64,000 nucleotides of DNA from positions 62,001 to 126,000 of the forward strand of contig JAJZVW010000002.1 in NCBI GenBank assembly GCA_021847015.1. The letters run 5' to 3'. Position numbers and translations under genes: made by a program. Numbering within the stretch: position 1 is the stretch's first letter; each line of letters begins with the position of its first letter. Below, piece by piece: positions 6,580 through 14,725 of the stretch. The stretch comes from Pseudomonadota bacterium (GTDB taxonomy: Bacteria; Pseudomonadota; Alphaproteobacteria; Rhodospirillales; Magnetospirillaceae). The notes beneath the pieces are model-generated. The model worked only from the letters and a program-made list of their open reading frames with translations, searched no databases and was not told the origin of the DNA.

Positions 6580-8846
6580 GGCTCGGCTTTCATTCGGCTG
6601 AGGAGAGTCCACACCGCGAGCGGCGTGGCCGGCATGTCCACATGCCGTACGGCGAGCGCGTCCGCAAGGGCGTTCATCACCGCCGGCGGTGCGCCCATGG
6701 CGCCCGCCTCGCCCGCGCCCTTGACGCCCAGCGGGTTGCCGGCGCAGGGGATGTCCACGGTGCTGAAATCGATCTTCGGCGCATGGACCGCGTGGGGCAG
6801 CGCGTATTCCGTCAGGCTGGCGGTGCGCAGCCGGCCGCTTTCCCGGTCGTAAACCACCCCTTCGAAAAGCGCTTGGGCGATCCCTTGAACGGCGCCGCCG
6901 ACGATCTGCCCTTTCAGCAGCAGGGGATTGAGGACGGTGCCGACATCGTCGACGATGGTGTAGCGGACGATGGCGGTCTGGCCTGTTTCCGGGTCCACGT
7001 CCGCCTCGCAGACGTGGCAGCCGTTGGGAAACGTGGCCCGTTTCGGCTTGAACCGCAGGCGCGCGGCCAGCGGCGCGCCCGCGTCGGCGGCGGCGCGGGC
7101 GACCGTGGCGAACGGTACGGCGCCCACGCCAGCGATATATCGGCCGTCCGCGAAGGCCACCTCGTCCTCCGGCGCGCCCAGCAGGCGGGCGGCGGTGGGC
7201 CGGCCTTGGGCGATCACCGTATCCAGCGCGCGGGCCAGCGCGCCACCCTGTTGAACCAGAGAGCGCGAGCCCGCCGTGCCTCCGCCCGAGCGGATGCGGA
7301 CGCTGTCTCCCTGGATCACCCGGATGGCGTCGATGGACAAGCCAAGTTCGGTGGCGACCATCTGGGCGTAGGCCGTCTCATGGCCTTGGCCGGTGGATTG
7401 GGTGCCCACCAGCACGGTGGCGGTGCCGTCGCCGCCGATGGAGAGATCGGCGCGTTCACCCCCCGTGCCGCCGGAGATTTCGACGTAATAGGCCAGGCCG
7501 ATGCCGCGGAGCCTCCCTCGCGCCGCGGATTGGGCGCGCCGGGCGGGGAAGTCCGGCCAATCGGAACGGGCCAGGGCATCGTCGAGGACGCGGGCGAAGT
7601 CGCCGGAATCGTAAGTATGGCCGCCGGCCGTGCGGTAGGGCATGGCCTCCGTGCGGATGAAATTGCGTCGGCGCAGCTCGACGCGGTCGATGCCCAGGTC
7701 CCGTGCCGCCACGTCCACCAGGCGCTCGATCAGATAGGCCGCCTCCGGGCGGCCGGCGCCCCGGTAGGAATCGACCGGGGTGGTGTTGGTGAGGACGCCC
7801 CGAACGCGGACGGACAGGGCCGGGACGGCGTAGGCCCCGGTCAGCATGCCCGCGTAACCGAGGGTGGGGACGAAGGCGCCGTATTGGGACAGATAGGCGC
7901 CCATATTAGCCAGGGTGGAGACCCGCAGCGCCAGGAACCGGCCGTCGCGGTCGAGCGCCAGTTCGGCGTGGCTGGCGTGGGCGCGGCCATGGGTATCGGA
8001 CAGGAACGACTCGCGACGGGTCGCGATCCATTTCACCGGCCGCCCCAGCCGGCGGGCGGCGGCGAGCACCAGCGCATGCTCCGGGAACGGCGCGATCTTG
8101 AGGCCGAACCCGCCGCCCACGTCGGGAGTGACCACCGTCAGGTCCTTCTTGGCCAGTCCCAGGATCGCGCACAACGCATCCCGCACGCCGTGGACACCCT
8201 GGCTGCCGGTGATGAGGGTCAGCCCGTGTCCCTCGGGCTTGGCCAGGGCGCCGCGCGGCTCCAGGGTGGTGGGCGCCACCCGGTTGTTGACGAGATCGAG
8301 GGCGACGCGGACGGGAGCCGCCGCGAAGGCAGCCTCGACATCCGGCGCGCTGCCCAGGGTCCAATCGAAGGCGACGTTGCCGGGGTGGGACGGAAAAAGC
8401 TCGGGCGCATGGAGCGCGCGGGCGGTATCCCCGTTGGCGGCCAGCGCGGTTGCGTCCAGGACCACCGACGCGGCGGCCGCCTCGGCCTGCTCGAGGGTTT
8501 CCGCGACCACGAAGGCCAGGGCCTCGCCCTCGTAGCGTGCCCGCGAGCCGGCCAGCACCGGGCGCATCGGCGGCGGTGGTGCCCCGTCGGGAACGAAATC
8601 GCAGGGCATGGGCCCGACTCCGAACGCCTCCAGTTCGGCGGCGGTCAGGACCAGCAGGACACCGGGGGCGTTCCGCGCCGCGTCGGTGTCCAGCCTGCGG
8701 ATGTCGGCATGGGCGAACGGTGAACGCACCACTGCGCCCCAAGCCTGGCCGGGCAGCGTGATATCGTCGGTGTACCGGCCGTGGCCGGTCAGAAAGCGGA
8801 CATCCTCGGTTCGCCGGAAGGGCTGGCCGATGCCGAAGCGGTGCAT
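6576..8846 (-). CDS. Molybdopterin-binding dehydrogenase large subunit (xanthine oxidase/CoxL-like family)
   Basis: A 756-residue molybdenum-hydroxylase large subunit, normally partnered by an FAD subunit and a 2Fe-2S subunit. It starts with the typical GIGQPFRRTEDVRFLTGHGRY. It shows TPDVGGGFGLKIAPFPEHAL, the Moco region TQSTGQGHETAYAQMVATELG and the catalytic-Glu motif NPLGVKGAGEAGAMGAPPAV near the end. The position of the CO-dehydrogenase AYxCSFR loop reads SYRGAGRPEAAY, which argues against a true form I CO dehydrogenase; the substrate is unknown. No medium- or small-subunit gene is adjacent: cysQ follows with ATGA overlap and a small unknown gene precedes. Confidence 0.88.
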   Translation of the reverse strand: MHRFGIGQPFRRTEDVRFLTGHGRYTDDITLPGQAWGAVVRSPFAHADIRRLDTDAARNAPGVLLVLTAAELEAFGVGPMPCDFVPDGAPPPPMRPVLAGSRARYEGEALAFVVAETLEQAEAAAASVVLDATALAANGDTARALHAPELFPSHPGNVAFDWTLGSAPDVEAAFAAAPVRVALDLVNNRVAPTTLEPRGALAKPEGHGLTLITGSQGVHGVRDALCAILGLAKKDLTVVTPDVGGGFGLKIAPFPEHALVLAAARRLGRPVKWIATRRESFLSDTHGRAHASHAELALDRDGRFLALRVSTLANMGAYLSQYGAFVPTLGYAGMLTGAYAVPALSVRVRGVLTNTTPVDSYRGAGRPEAAYLIERLVDVAARDLGIDRVELRRRNFIRTEAMPYRTAGGHTYDSGDFARVLDDALARSDWPDFPARRAQSAARGRLRGIGLAYYVEISGGTGGERADLSIGGDGTATVLVGTQSTGQGHETAYAQMVATELGLSIDAIRVIQGDSVRIRSGGGTAGSRSLVQQGGALARALDTVIAQGRPTAARLLGAPEDEVAFADGRYIAGVGAVPFATVARAAADAGAPLAARLRFKPKRATFPNGCHVCEADVDPETGQTAIVRYTIVDDVGTVLNPLLLKGQIVGGAVQGIAQALFEGVVYDRESGRLRTASLTEYALPHAVHAPKIDFSTVDIPCAGNPLGVKGAGEAGAMGAPPAVMNALADALAVRHVDMPATPLAVWTLLSRMKAEP

Positions 8847-8905
8847 GGAGACCTCATTCGCCGAGCGGGTGTCTCAGGCGCAAGATGGGAATGGGCAACG
8901 CCCGA

Positions 8906-9148
8906 TCACAGGCGCCACGGCTCCCCCGCCATGTCCTCGACAACGGCCAGCAACTGGTCGCGCTCGCGCTCCGAGATGCTGTGGCACGTACAGAATCCGG
9001 TGATCCGCTGACGATAGAAGTCCTTGGTGCGCTCCAGCGCCTCCTCGTAGGACCAGGGGCCACCGGCCCGCTGCCGCCGGGCGTCATCCAGGGCGCGGAT
9101 GTCGGCGATGATCTCGTTGCGGAATTCCTCCACCCAGAACTCGGCCAT
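8906..9148 (-). CDS. Small hypothetical protein (80 aa)
   Basis: I do not recognise a family. An 80-residue soluble, charged protein with a predicted helical N-terminus (VEEFRNEIIADIRALDDARR), a central YEEALERTKDFYRQRITGF and a CTCH motif near residue 53. A good Shine-Dalgarno (GAGGAGA) sits about six bases before the ATG. It lies between the Memo-AMMECR1 gene (15-base gap) and the molybdopterin dehydrogenase (59-base gap), all on one strand, so it may be co-transcribed with either. Confidence 0.6.
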   Translation of the reverse strand: MAEFWVEEFRNEIIADIRALDDARRQRAGGPWSYEEALERTKDFYRQRITGFCTCHSISERERDQLLAVVEDMAGEPWRL

Positions 9149-9163
9149 GCGGTTCTCCTCAGT

Positions 9164-10561
9164 CTAACCCTTCACCTCGATAGCGCGAAACCGGCTGGCG
9201 CGGAAGGCTGGGGACCAGTGGCCGGCGTCCAGGCCCGCCTTGCGCTTGAGGTGGTCGAGGAAGCCGCGGGGGTTGGGAAGCTGCGCCCATACCGCCGGCA
9301 GGAACAGGGCGCGGCAGTGGCCGTCCTCGATGATCAGGCCGTCCACTCCCGGGGTGAGCTGTTCCAACAGGGCGGATTCGTCGGCGAAGGTCATCGGCTC
9401 GGGTGCCGTCAGCACCGATACGGACACCTCCAGCCCGTCGGCTTCCCGGGGCGCCAGGGGCACAAAACGGGAGTCGCGGAAGGCCGCCCTGAAGGCATTG
9501 TCCGTCACGTCCTCCGCCAGCGGCCGCCATGCCGCGGCCGAGCCGATGCATCCCCGCAATCCGCCCCGCCGCATCAGGGTGACGAAGGCCGCGCCGGGCT
9601 TGCGCAGGGTTTCCTGCATGTCCTGGGTCGTCGGGGCCGGCGCCGGGCGGCCCGTGGCCAGCCCGCATTCGATGGAGGCCCGCGCAAGCGCGATCAGCGT
9701 CGGCCCGACCGCCCGAACCGTTTCCTCGGCATCCTCGGCCGGCGCCCGTTCGGCGGCGGGGTGTTCATAGAAGGCCCAGCTCCCATAGCCGACCACCCGG
9801 TCCTTGGGGCCGGCGGTATCGCCGGAATTGCGAAGATCGAGGGGCACGACCGTCATGCCGCGTCGCTGGGCCGTCAACAGCAATCCTCCCACCGGGACGC
9901 GCCCGCACGCGCCGTGGCGGTCGATGGCGCCGGGATCGAGAGCCTGGATGGCGGCGGCGGTCCGCCGGTCCGCATCCTGGCACGAGCGGTAGTCCAGATA
10001 ATGGGAGAGGTCCGAGGAGACCACGACCAGCGTTTCCGGTCCGCCCCACACCGCGTCCAGCGCTTCGGCAACCATTTCGGGGGACGTATCCCCGGCGACG
10101 ATCGGGATCAGGCGGAACGCGCCCAGCACGTCTTGCAGGAAGGGGACGTGGACTTCCAGCGCGTGCTCGCGGACATGGGCGGAGTCGGCGGTCACGACCG
10201 CCGGCAGCCGCCGTAGACGCTCGACCGCGTCGCCATCGACCGGCACCGTTCCCAGCGGCGTTTGCCAGGCATCGGCGGTCCCGACCGCCAAGCCTTGGAA
10301 CGCGACCCAGTGCGACGGGCCGATCAGGACCACGCGCTCCACCATGCCGCGCACCGGCGCGAGGAGAACGTAGGCGGACGCGGCGATGGGACCGGAATAG
10401 ACGTAGCCCGCATGGGGGACGATGATCGCCTTGGGTATGGCCGCCCGGGCCGGCGGCCGGGTCGATGCCTGGTTCAGCAGGGCCCCGAGCTGACGATGAA
10501 GCTCGGCGGGTTCCGCGGGATAGAAGGAACCGGCGACGGAGGCGGGACGGATGCCGCTCAC
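9164..10561 (-). CDS. AmmeMemoRadiSam system protein B/A fusion (Memo domain + AMMECR1 domain)
   Basis: A 465-residue two-domain protein. Residues about 1-270 are a Memo domain, a fold related to extradiol dioxygenases: VAGSFYPAEPAEL, KAIIVPHAGYVYSGPIAASAY, LIGPSHW, REHALEVHVPFLQ, VVVSSDLSHYLDY. Residues about 285-465 are an AMMECR1 domain with the hallmark GGLRGCIGSAAAWRPLAEDV, RDSRFVPLAPREADGLEVSV and LPNPRGFLDHLKRKAGL. The biochemical role is not established. The partner radical SAM gene is divergent 165 bases away. The GTG at 10561 was chosen because AAGGAG lies seven bases upstream; reading further upstream would enter the facing gene. Confidence 0.88.
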   Translation of the reverse strand: MSGIRPASVAGSFYPAEPAELHRQLGALLNQASTRPPARAAIPKAIIVPHAGYVYSGPIAASAYVLLAPVRGMVERVVLIGPSHWVAFQGLAVGTADAWQTPLGTVPVDGDAVERLRRLPAVVTADSAHVREHALEVHVPFLQDVLGAFRLIPIVAGDTSPEMVAEALDAVWGGPETLVVVSSDLSHYLDYRSCQDADRRTAAAIQALDPGAIDRHGACGRVPVGGLLLTAQRRGMTVVPLDLRNSGDTAGPKDRVVGYGSWAFYEHPAAERAPAEDAEETVRAVGPTLIALARASIECGLATGRPAPAPTTQDMQETLRKPGAAFVTLMRRGGLRGCIGSAAAWRPLAEDVTDNAFRAAFRDSRFVPLAPREADGLEVSVSVLTAPEPMTFADESALLEQLTPGVDGLIIEDGHCRALFLPAVWAQLPNPRGFLDHLKRKAGLDAGHWSPAFRASRFRAIEVKG

Positions 10562-10726
10562 GGCGGACTCCTTGCGGCCAGAGGCAGACCGAGGGATAGC
10601 TAACCCGCCGAATCGCACCGTGTAAAGCTCCCCCGTAACACTCCAACGGGGTAAGGCCTTTCGAGGGAGAAGGAAGGCGGGGCCACGGCGTTGAAGCGGT
10701 GGGCGGGGCGGGAGTACCCTGGGCCG

Positions 10727-11818
10727 ATGGAACAGGACGCGCAGGGTTCGCATTTCCCGGCACGCTACTGGCACCGGCTCGACGACGGCCGCCTGCAGTG
10801 CGACGTGTGTCCCCGATTCTGCAAGCTTCATGATGGCCAACGGGGCTTGTGCTTCGTGCGCGCCCGCGAGGGCGAGCGGATGGTGCTGACCACCTACGGG
10901 CGGTCGTCGGGGTTTTGCGTCGATCCCATCGAAAAGAAGCCTCTGCACCACTTCCTGCCGGGTACGCCGGTCCTGTCCTTCGGGACCGCCGGCTGCAATC
11001 TGACATGCAAGTTCTGCCAGAACTGGGACATCTCGAAGGCGCGCGAAAGCGACCTGCTCAACGAGCGGGCCGAGCCCGAGGCCATCGCCCGCGCCGCATC
11101 CCGTCTGGGTTGCCGGTCGGTGGCCTTCACCTACAACGATCCGGTCATCTTCCTGGAATATGCGGTGGACACCGCCAAGGCGTGCCATGCCGCCGGGCTG
11201 AAGACCGTGGCCGTCACGGCGGGCTACGTGACCGGCGAGGCGCGTCGGGAATTTTTCGCGCACATGGATGCCGCCAACGTCGACCTGAAGGCGTTCACCG
11301 AAGATTTCTATCATCGCATCTGCGGCGGGCACCTCGACGCCGTTCTCGATACCCTGGTTTACCTCAAGACTGAAACGGAAGTATGGCTGGAGATCACGAC
11401 ACTGCTCATCCCGGGAGAGAACGATACCGACGGCGAGATCGACGCGCTCAGCCGCTGGGTGGTTTCATCTCTCGGCCCCGACGTGCCGTTACATTTCACA
11501 GCTTTCCATCCCGCCTGGAAGATGTGCGAAAAGCCCCCCACGGCATCCTCGACACTGTCGCGCGCCCGGTCGATCGCCCGAGCCAACGGCATCCGTCACG
11601 TCTATACCGGAAACATCCAAGACACCGCCGGCGGCAGTACCTGGTGCCACGCCTGCGGGGCCCTTCTCATCGGCCGTGACTGGTATGAGCTGACGGCGTG
11701 GAACCTGGACGTCCAAGGGAGATGCCGCGCGTGCGGCACGCCGCTGCCCGGCGTGTTCGACGCCTCCCCCGGCGCATGGGGGCGCAAACGCCAGCCGGTG
11801 AGCATCGGCGCGGAGTGA
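10727..11818 (+). CDS. amrS: AmmeMemoRadiSam system radical SAM enzyme (AmrS)
   Basis: A 363-residue radical SAM protein, related to pyruvate-formate-lyase activating enzymes, and the third component of the AmmeMemoRadiSam set. The N-terminal cysteine module reads CDVCPRFCKLHDGQRGLC. The 4Fe-4S/SAM motif is GTAGCNLTCKFCQNWDISK (Cys 90, 94, 97). The core continues with SVAFTYNDPVIFLEYA and HFTAFHPAWKM. A C-terminal zinc-ribbon-like pair, WCHACG and CRACG, closes the protein. Its substrate is unknown; the divergent Memo-AMMECR1 fusion is the obvious partner. ATG 10727 is preferred; a TTG twelve codons upstream (10691) has a purine-rich AGGGAGAAGGAAGG about 14 bases before it and is a real alternative. 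Confidence 0.88.
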   Translation: MEQDAQGSHFPARYWHRLDDGRLQCDVCPRFCKLHDGQRGLCFVRAREGERMVLTTYGRSSGFCVDPIEKKPLHHFLPGTPVLSFGTAGCNLTCKFCQNWDISKARESDLLNERAEPEAIARAASRLGCRSVAFTYNDPVIFLEYAVDTAKACHAAGLKTVAVTAGYVTGEARREFFAHMDAANVDLKAFTEDFYHRICGGHLDAVLDTLVYLKTETEVWLEITTLLIPGENDTDGEIDALSRWVVSSLGPDVPLHFTAFHPAWKMCEKPPTASSTLSRARSIARANGIRHVYTGNIQDTAGGSTWCHACGALLIGRDWYELTAWNLDVQGRCRACGTPLPGVFDASPGAWGRKRQPVSIGAE

Positions 11819-11821
11819 GGC

Positions 11822-11836
11822 CGCGCCGAAGGCGCG
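11822..11836 (+). terminator. Hairpin directly after amrS, possible terminator
   Basis: CGCGCC GAA GGCGCG forms a perfect six-base-pair stem four bases after the stop codon of amrS. There is no U-run behind it, so intrinsic termination is only a guess. Confidence 0.4.
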
Positions 11837-11910
11837 CCGGCGTATCCACTGTCCACCGATTTGTGCTAATGCTTCCCGCCTCCGGAACGGGCTGTGGATG
11901 CAGGATGGTC

Positions 11911-11983
11911 AACCCGCATTTCTCACACCCCTGCCGGCGGATTTTCCGCCGTCAAACCGGCAGGGGTGTGAGAAATGCGGGTT
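11911..11983. repeat. Perfect 27-bp inverted repeat overlapping a start codon
   Basis: The left arm 11911-11937 (begins AACCCGCATTTCTCACACCC) is exactly complementary to the right arm 11957-11983 (ends GTGTGAGAAATGCGGGTT), with a 19-base loop. The ATG of the downstream membrane-protein gene (11975-11977) lies within the right arm, so a transcript entering from upstream would bury the start codon in a very stable stem. A related palindrome with the same ATTTCTCACA and CCGTCAAA blocks lies at 59339-59402, which suggests a dispersed family. Confidence 0.85.
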
Positions 11984-12937
11984 AAGCGCTGGTTGCCCTG
12001 GCTTCTCAAGGGCGCTGTCTCGGCCGGGCTGATCTGGTGGGTTTTGTCCAAGGTCGATATCGCCGATGCCTGGCGGACGGCCCGGGGCATGGACCTCGGA
12101 ATGCTGGCCGCCGCCGCCGGCCTTTGGCTCGTCCAGATCGTTCTCGGGGCGGTGCGCTGGGGCGTGGTGCTGCGCGCCCTGTCGGGGCGGTTCACCGCGT
12201 GGCAGACCCTGGGGGCGTACTATATCGGCGTGTTTTTCTCGGCCGTCCACGTGCTCGGCGGCGACGCGATGCGCATGTGGTATTCGCGGCGGGCCGGGCT
12301 GTCGCTTCAGACCTCCGTCAATTCGGTGATGCTGGAGCGGGCGGTGACGGTGCTGGGGCTGGTGCTGCTGGTGGCGCTGATGCAGCCGCTGCTCCTGGCC
12401 CGGCTTCCGGCTCTTTCCGGCGCCTGGGTGTTCCCGCTTTTGTCGCTGCTGGGCTGCGCGGGGCTTGTCGTGCTCGGTTTGCTCGACCGCCTTCCGGCGG
12501 CCTTGCGCCGCTGGCGTGTGGTGCAGGGATTGGCGCTGCTGGCCGCCGACACCCGGCGGGTGTTTTTCCGCCTTCGCTTCGGGGTGCCGGCTCTGGCCGT
12601 GGCCATCTTCGGCCACGTCAACCTGTCCCTGGCGGTCTATTGTCTCGCCCGTGGCCTCGGCATCGCCGTGACCGCGACCGATTGCCTGGTGCTGGTGCCT
12701 CCAGTCATCCTGGTCCAGACGGTGCCCATCACCATCTTCGGCTTCGGGGTAAGGGAAAAGGCGATGATCACCGCGTTCGGGCTTGTCGGCGTGCCGAACG
12801 AATCCGCCCTGGTGCTTTCCTTCCTTTACTGGCTGGTCAGCACGGCGACGGCGCTGCCGGGGGGGCTGGTCTTTTTCCTCTCCGGGGAACGCCGCCTTGC
12901 GCCCGATGTGCTGAAGACGGATAAGGTCGGGGCCTGA
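11975..12937 (+). CDS. Lysylphosphatidylglycerol synthase TM-region/UPF0104 family membrane protein
   Basis: A 320-residue polytopic inner-membrane protein with about eight hydrophobic segments (for example GAVSAGLIWWVLSKV, VLGLVLLVALMQPLLLA, GAWVFPLLSLLGCAGLVVLG). It has the family signature blocks RWGVVLRAL, LGAYYIGVFFSAVHVLGGDA, NSVMLERAVTVLG, and QTVPITIFGFGVREKAM. Members act as flippase/anion-transporter-like domains in lipid metabolism, but this one lacks a catalytic C-terminal domain and no substrate can be named. ATG 11975 lies inside a long inverted repeat and has no clear Shine-Dalgarno; TTG at 11990 is an alternative. Confidence 0.82.
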   Translation: MRVKRWLPWLLKGAVSAGLIWWVLSKVDIADAWRTARGMDLGMLAAAAGLWLVQIVLGAVRWGVVLRALSGRFTAWQTLGAYYIGVFFSAVHVLGGDAMRMWYSRRAGLSLQTSVNSVMLERAVTVLGLVLLVALMQPLLLARLPALSGAWVFPLLSLLGCAGLVVLGLLDRLPAALRRWRVVQGLALLAADTRRVFFRLRFGVPALAVAIFGHVNLSLAVYCLARGLGIAVTATDCLVLVPPVILVQTVPITIFGFGVREKAMITAFGLVGVPNESALVLSFLYWLVSTATALPGGLVFFLSGERRLAPDVLKTDKVGA

Positions 12938-13001
12938 CAATTCCCGTTGCGCCCGGCTTTGCCCCGGGGCGATTCCGTTGGGACTTTTTGGAGTGGAACC
13001 G

Positions 13002-13202
13002 ATGAGCGGATGGGGATGCGCCCACGACGTCCGGGGGACATGCACCCGCGTGGCGGGACGTCCCTGCGATCCCGGCATGAAAGGCTGCGTTCTGGCCGGC
13101 CGCTTCCGCTTTTCGAACGAGGAAAAGAACCCTCCGTCCCGACGTTCGGCATCGGCCGGGAGCACCGACGAGTCCAGCCGGGATTTCGCATCCGAGGGGT
13201 GA
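13002..13202 (+). CDS. Small four-cysteine protein (66 aa)
   Basis: A 66-residue protein whose first half has four regularly spaced cysteines: C6, C14, C22 and C29, in MSGWGCAHDVRGTC and RPCDPGMKGCVLAGRF. The pattern CX7CX7CX6C looks like a metal or Fe-S site or a small disulfide fold. The second half is polar and low-complexity. GGAG lies eight bases before the ATG, and codon third positions are mostly G/C as in neighbouring genes. I believe similar small proteins occur in related Rhodospirillales but cannot verify this here. It stands alone between the flippase-like gene and an IS remnant. Confidence 0.55.
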   Translation: MSGWGCAHDVRGTCTRVAGRPCDPGMKGCVLAGRFRFSNEEKNPPSRRSASAGSTDESSRDFASEG

Positions 13203-13319
13203 TTCGCGCCACCGGTTCCGGGGTCGCGTCGCAGGTCTGGTGGAAATTCGGAGGAGGCGTAATCTCCTGAAATGCAACGCAAGCAACCGGCAGTTGGCGC
13301 TGCCGGAGGAGATCACGCC

Positions 13320-13483
13320 ATGACGAAGGATACCGCTATCGCCGACGAGGTTCCATTCCTGGGTGCGGACTGGTTCGACCCGCTGGAGGCGGGTGTGCGC
13401 CAGCAGGTCCGGGCCTTCATCGAGGGGATGCTGGAGGAGGAGCTGGCCGGGGCATTGGGACGGCGACGGTACGGTCGCCCGCC
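13320..13483 (+). mobile_element. IS256-family transposase remnant (N-terminal fragment)
   Basis: The reading from ATG 13320 gives DWFDPLEAGVRQQVRAFIEG followed by MLEEELAGALGRRRYGR. This is the conserved N-terminal region of IS256/mutator-type transposases, where a Gly/His-rich stretch and the DDE catalytic core should follow. Here the similarity stops at about residue 54 and the frame ends at 13514. The catalytic domain is gone, so the element is dead. What follows immediately is a truncated HlyD-type gene, so a deletion or recombination joined the two. Confidence 0.7.
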
Positions 13484-13489
13484 CGAACC

Positions 13490-14197
13490 CTGTTCCGGGA
13501 GGGACTGGAATTGAGGCCGCGCCTATTGGCCCTGGAGGGGGACGCCGAACGGCTTCAGGGCGAGCGGGATGATTTCGCCGCCCGTATTGCCCAAGTCCAG
13601 CAGGGAATCGCCAGCACTCAGCTCGAAATCGCCAACGTCGATTACCGTCACCTGGAGGAGGTTGCCAATACCCTGCGTGACGTCGAGGGCGACATACGCA
13701 AGGTCGAACAGGAGAGGGCGGCTATCCAGGACCAGTTGCGGCGGACGGTGATTCGCGCACCCCAGGACGGGGTGGTGGTCAACATGAAGATCCACACCGT
13801 GGGAGCGGTGGTCAGCGCCGGCGACAGCATCATGACGGTGGTTCCGGAGGCCGAGCGGCTGGTGGTGGTCGCCAGGGTCCGGCCGGAGGATATCGACCGG
13901 GTCCGCACGGGCCGGCGCGCCCAGGCCCGGTTCCGCACCTTCCTGCCCGGCATCACGCCGCCGGCTTACGGCAAGGTCACGCGCGTGTCGGCCGACCTGC
14001 TGCACGACGAGCGCACGGGCCAGGGCTACTACCGGGCGCGCGTCCGCCTCGATCCCAACTCGCTCCGGCGGTTGCCGGGACCGCCGTTGCCCGGCATGCA
14101 GGCGGACGTCCTCATCGACACGGGCGCGCGTACCGCCCTGGAATACCTGATCGACCCCTTGGCACGGGCGATGGCGCTGGCGATGCGGGAAAAATGA
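13490..14197 (+). pseudogene. 5'-truncated HlyD-family membrane fusion protein (type I secretion adaptor)
   Basis: About 235 codons of the C-terminal half of a type I secretion periplasmic adaptor. Coiled-coil: LFREGLELRPRLLALEGDAE to RKVEQERAAIQDQLRRT. Lipoyl/barrel part: VIRAPQDGVVVNMKIHTVGA, IMTVVPEAERLVVVARVRPE, and VLIDTGARTALEYLIDPLAR at the intact C-terminus. The cytoplasmic tail, transmembrane helix and first lipoyl half are missing, replaced by IS256-type sequence ending about 13483. In-frame homology extends upstream of the first possible start (TTG 13511), so this is a remnant. No ABC transporter or TolC gene is nearby. Confidence 0.75.
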
Positions 14198-14213
14198 GCG
14201 CCGGCCGGCGCTC

Positions 14214-14471
14214 TCATTCGGCGGCGGCGAGCGCCGGGCGGGTGGCGCCATCCAGCAGGTGGCCGATCTCGCGCAGGCTGCCGAACGCGAGCAACTGCGT
14301 CTCCGACAGGGTGCCCTCGCGGAACATCTCGACGATCAAAGCGGCCATCTCGACGGCGGTGCGGCTGTCGCCAAGACCCCAGGTCGGCGGGGCTTGGGGG
14401 GCGGTTTCAACCGTGGCCGCGCATGCGCATCGGCAGGATGTCCCGTTCGGTCCGAAGAAATCCAGGGTCAT
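14214..14471 (-). CDS. Small hypothetical protein (85 aa)
   Basis: An unrecognised 85-residue protein. The N-terminus holds three cysteines (TLDFFGPNGTSCRCACAATV), and the rest looks helical (SRTAVEMAALIVEMFREGTL, LLAFGSLREIGHLLDGA). A GGGAGA Shine-Dalgarno precedes the ATG at 14471. It converges on the HlyD remnant, 16 bases apart. Base composition matches the surroundings. Confidence 0.5.
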   Translation of the reverse strand: MTLDFFGPNGTSCRCACAATVETAPQAPPTWGLGDSRTAVEMAALIVEMFREGTLSETQLLAFGSLREIGHLLDGATRPALAAAE

Positions 14472-14692
14472 ACCCGTCTCCCGCAGCGCAATCGTCCGCT
14501 CTCCTTCGAGATGTCTGCAAGCGGCGTACCATGGGAAAAGGGCGGACCCCATGGGTTGACAAGGGGGGCGGACCGGCAGGGATTGCCTACCGACGGGCAT
14601 ATCTTGCCGGGCAAGAGGCAGAGTCGGCCGGGTGGCGGAAAGGCACTAAGGATGAGCGGGGTGCGAACCTCTGGTGGCGGGCGCAGCGCAAT

Positions 14693-14698
14693 GTATAA
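14693..14698 (+). promoter_or_regulatory. -10-like TATAAT upstream of eipB
   Basis: A consensus TATAAT lies 28 bases before the eipB start codon, inside otherwise GC-rich DNA. No convincing -35 box sits at 16-18 bases further upstream. TGGAGG, five bases before ATG 14726, is the ribosome-binding site. The 14472-14725 intergenic stretch shows nothing else clear. Confidence 0.4.
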
Positions 14699-14725
14699 TG
14701 GCGCCGCTTTTTCCTGGAGGACGTA

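Noticed and set aside
14556-14561. Perfect TTGACA as a -35 box
   Set aside because: No -10 element stands at the right distance (17 bases downstream is GGGATT); the TATAAT at 14693 is too far away.
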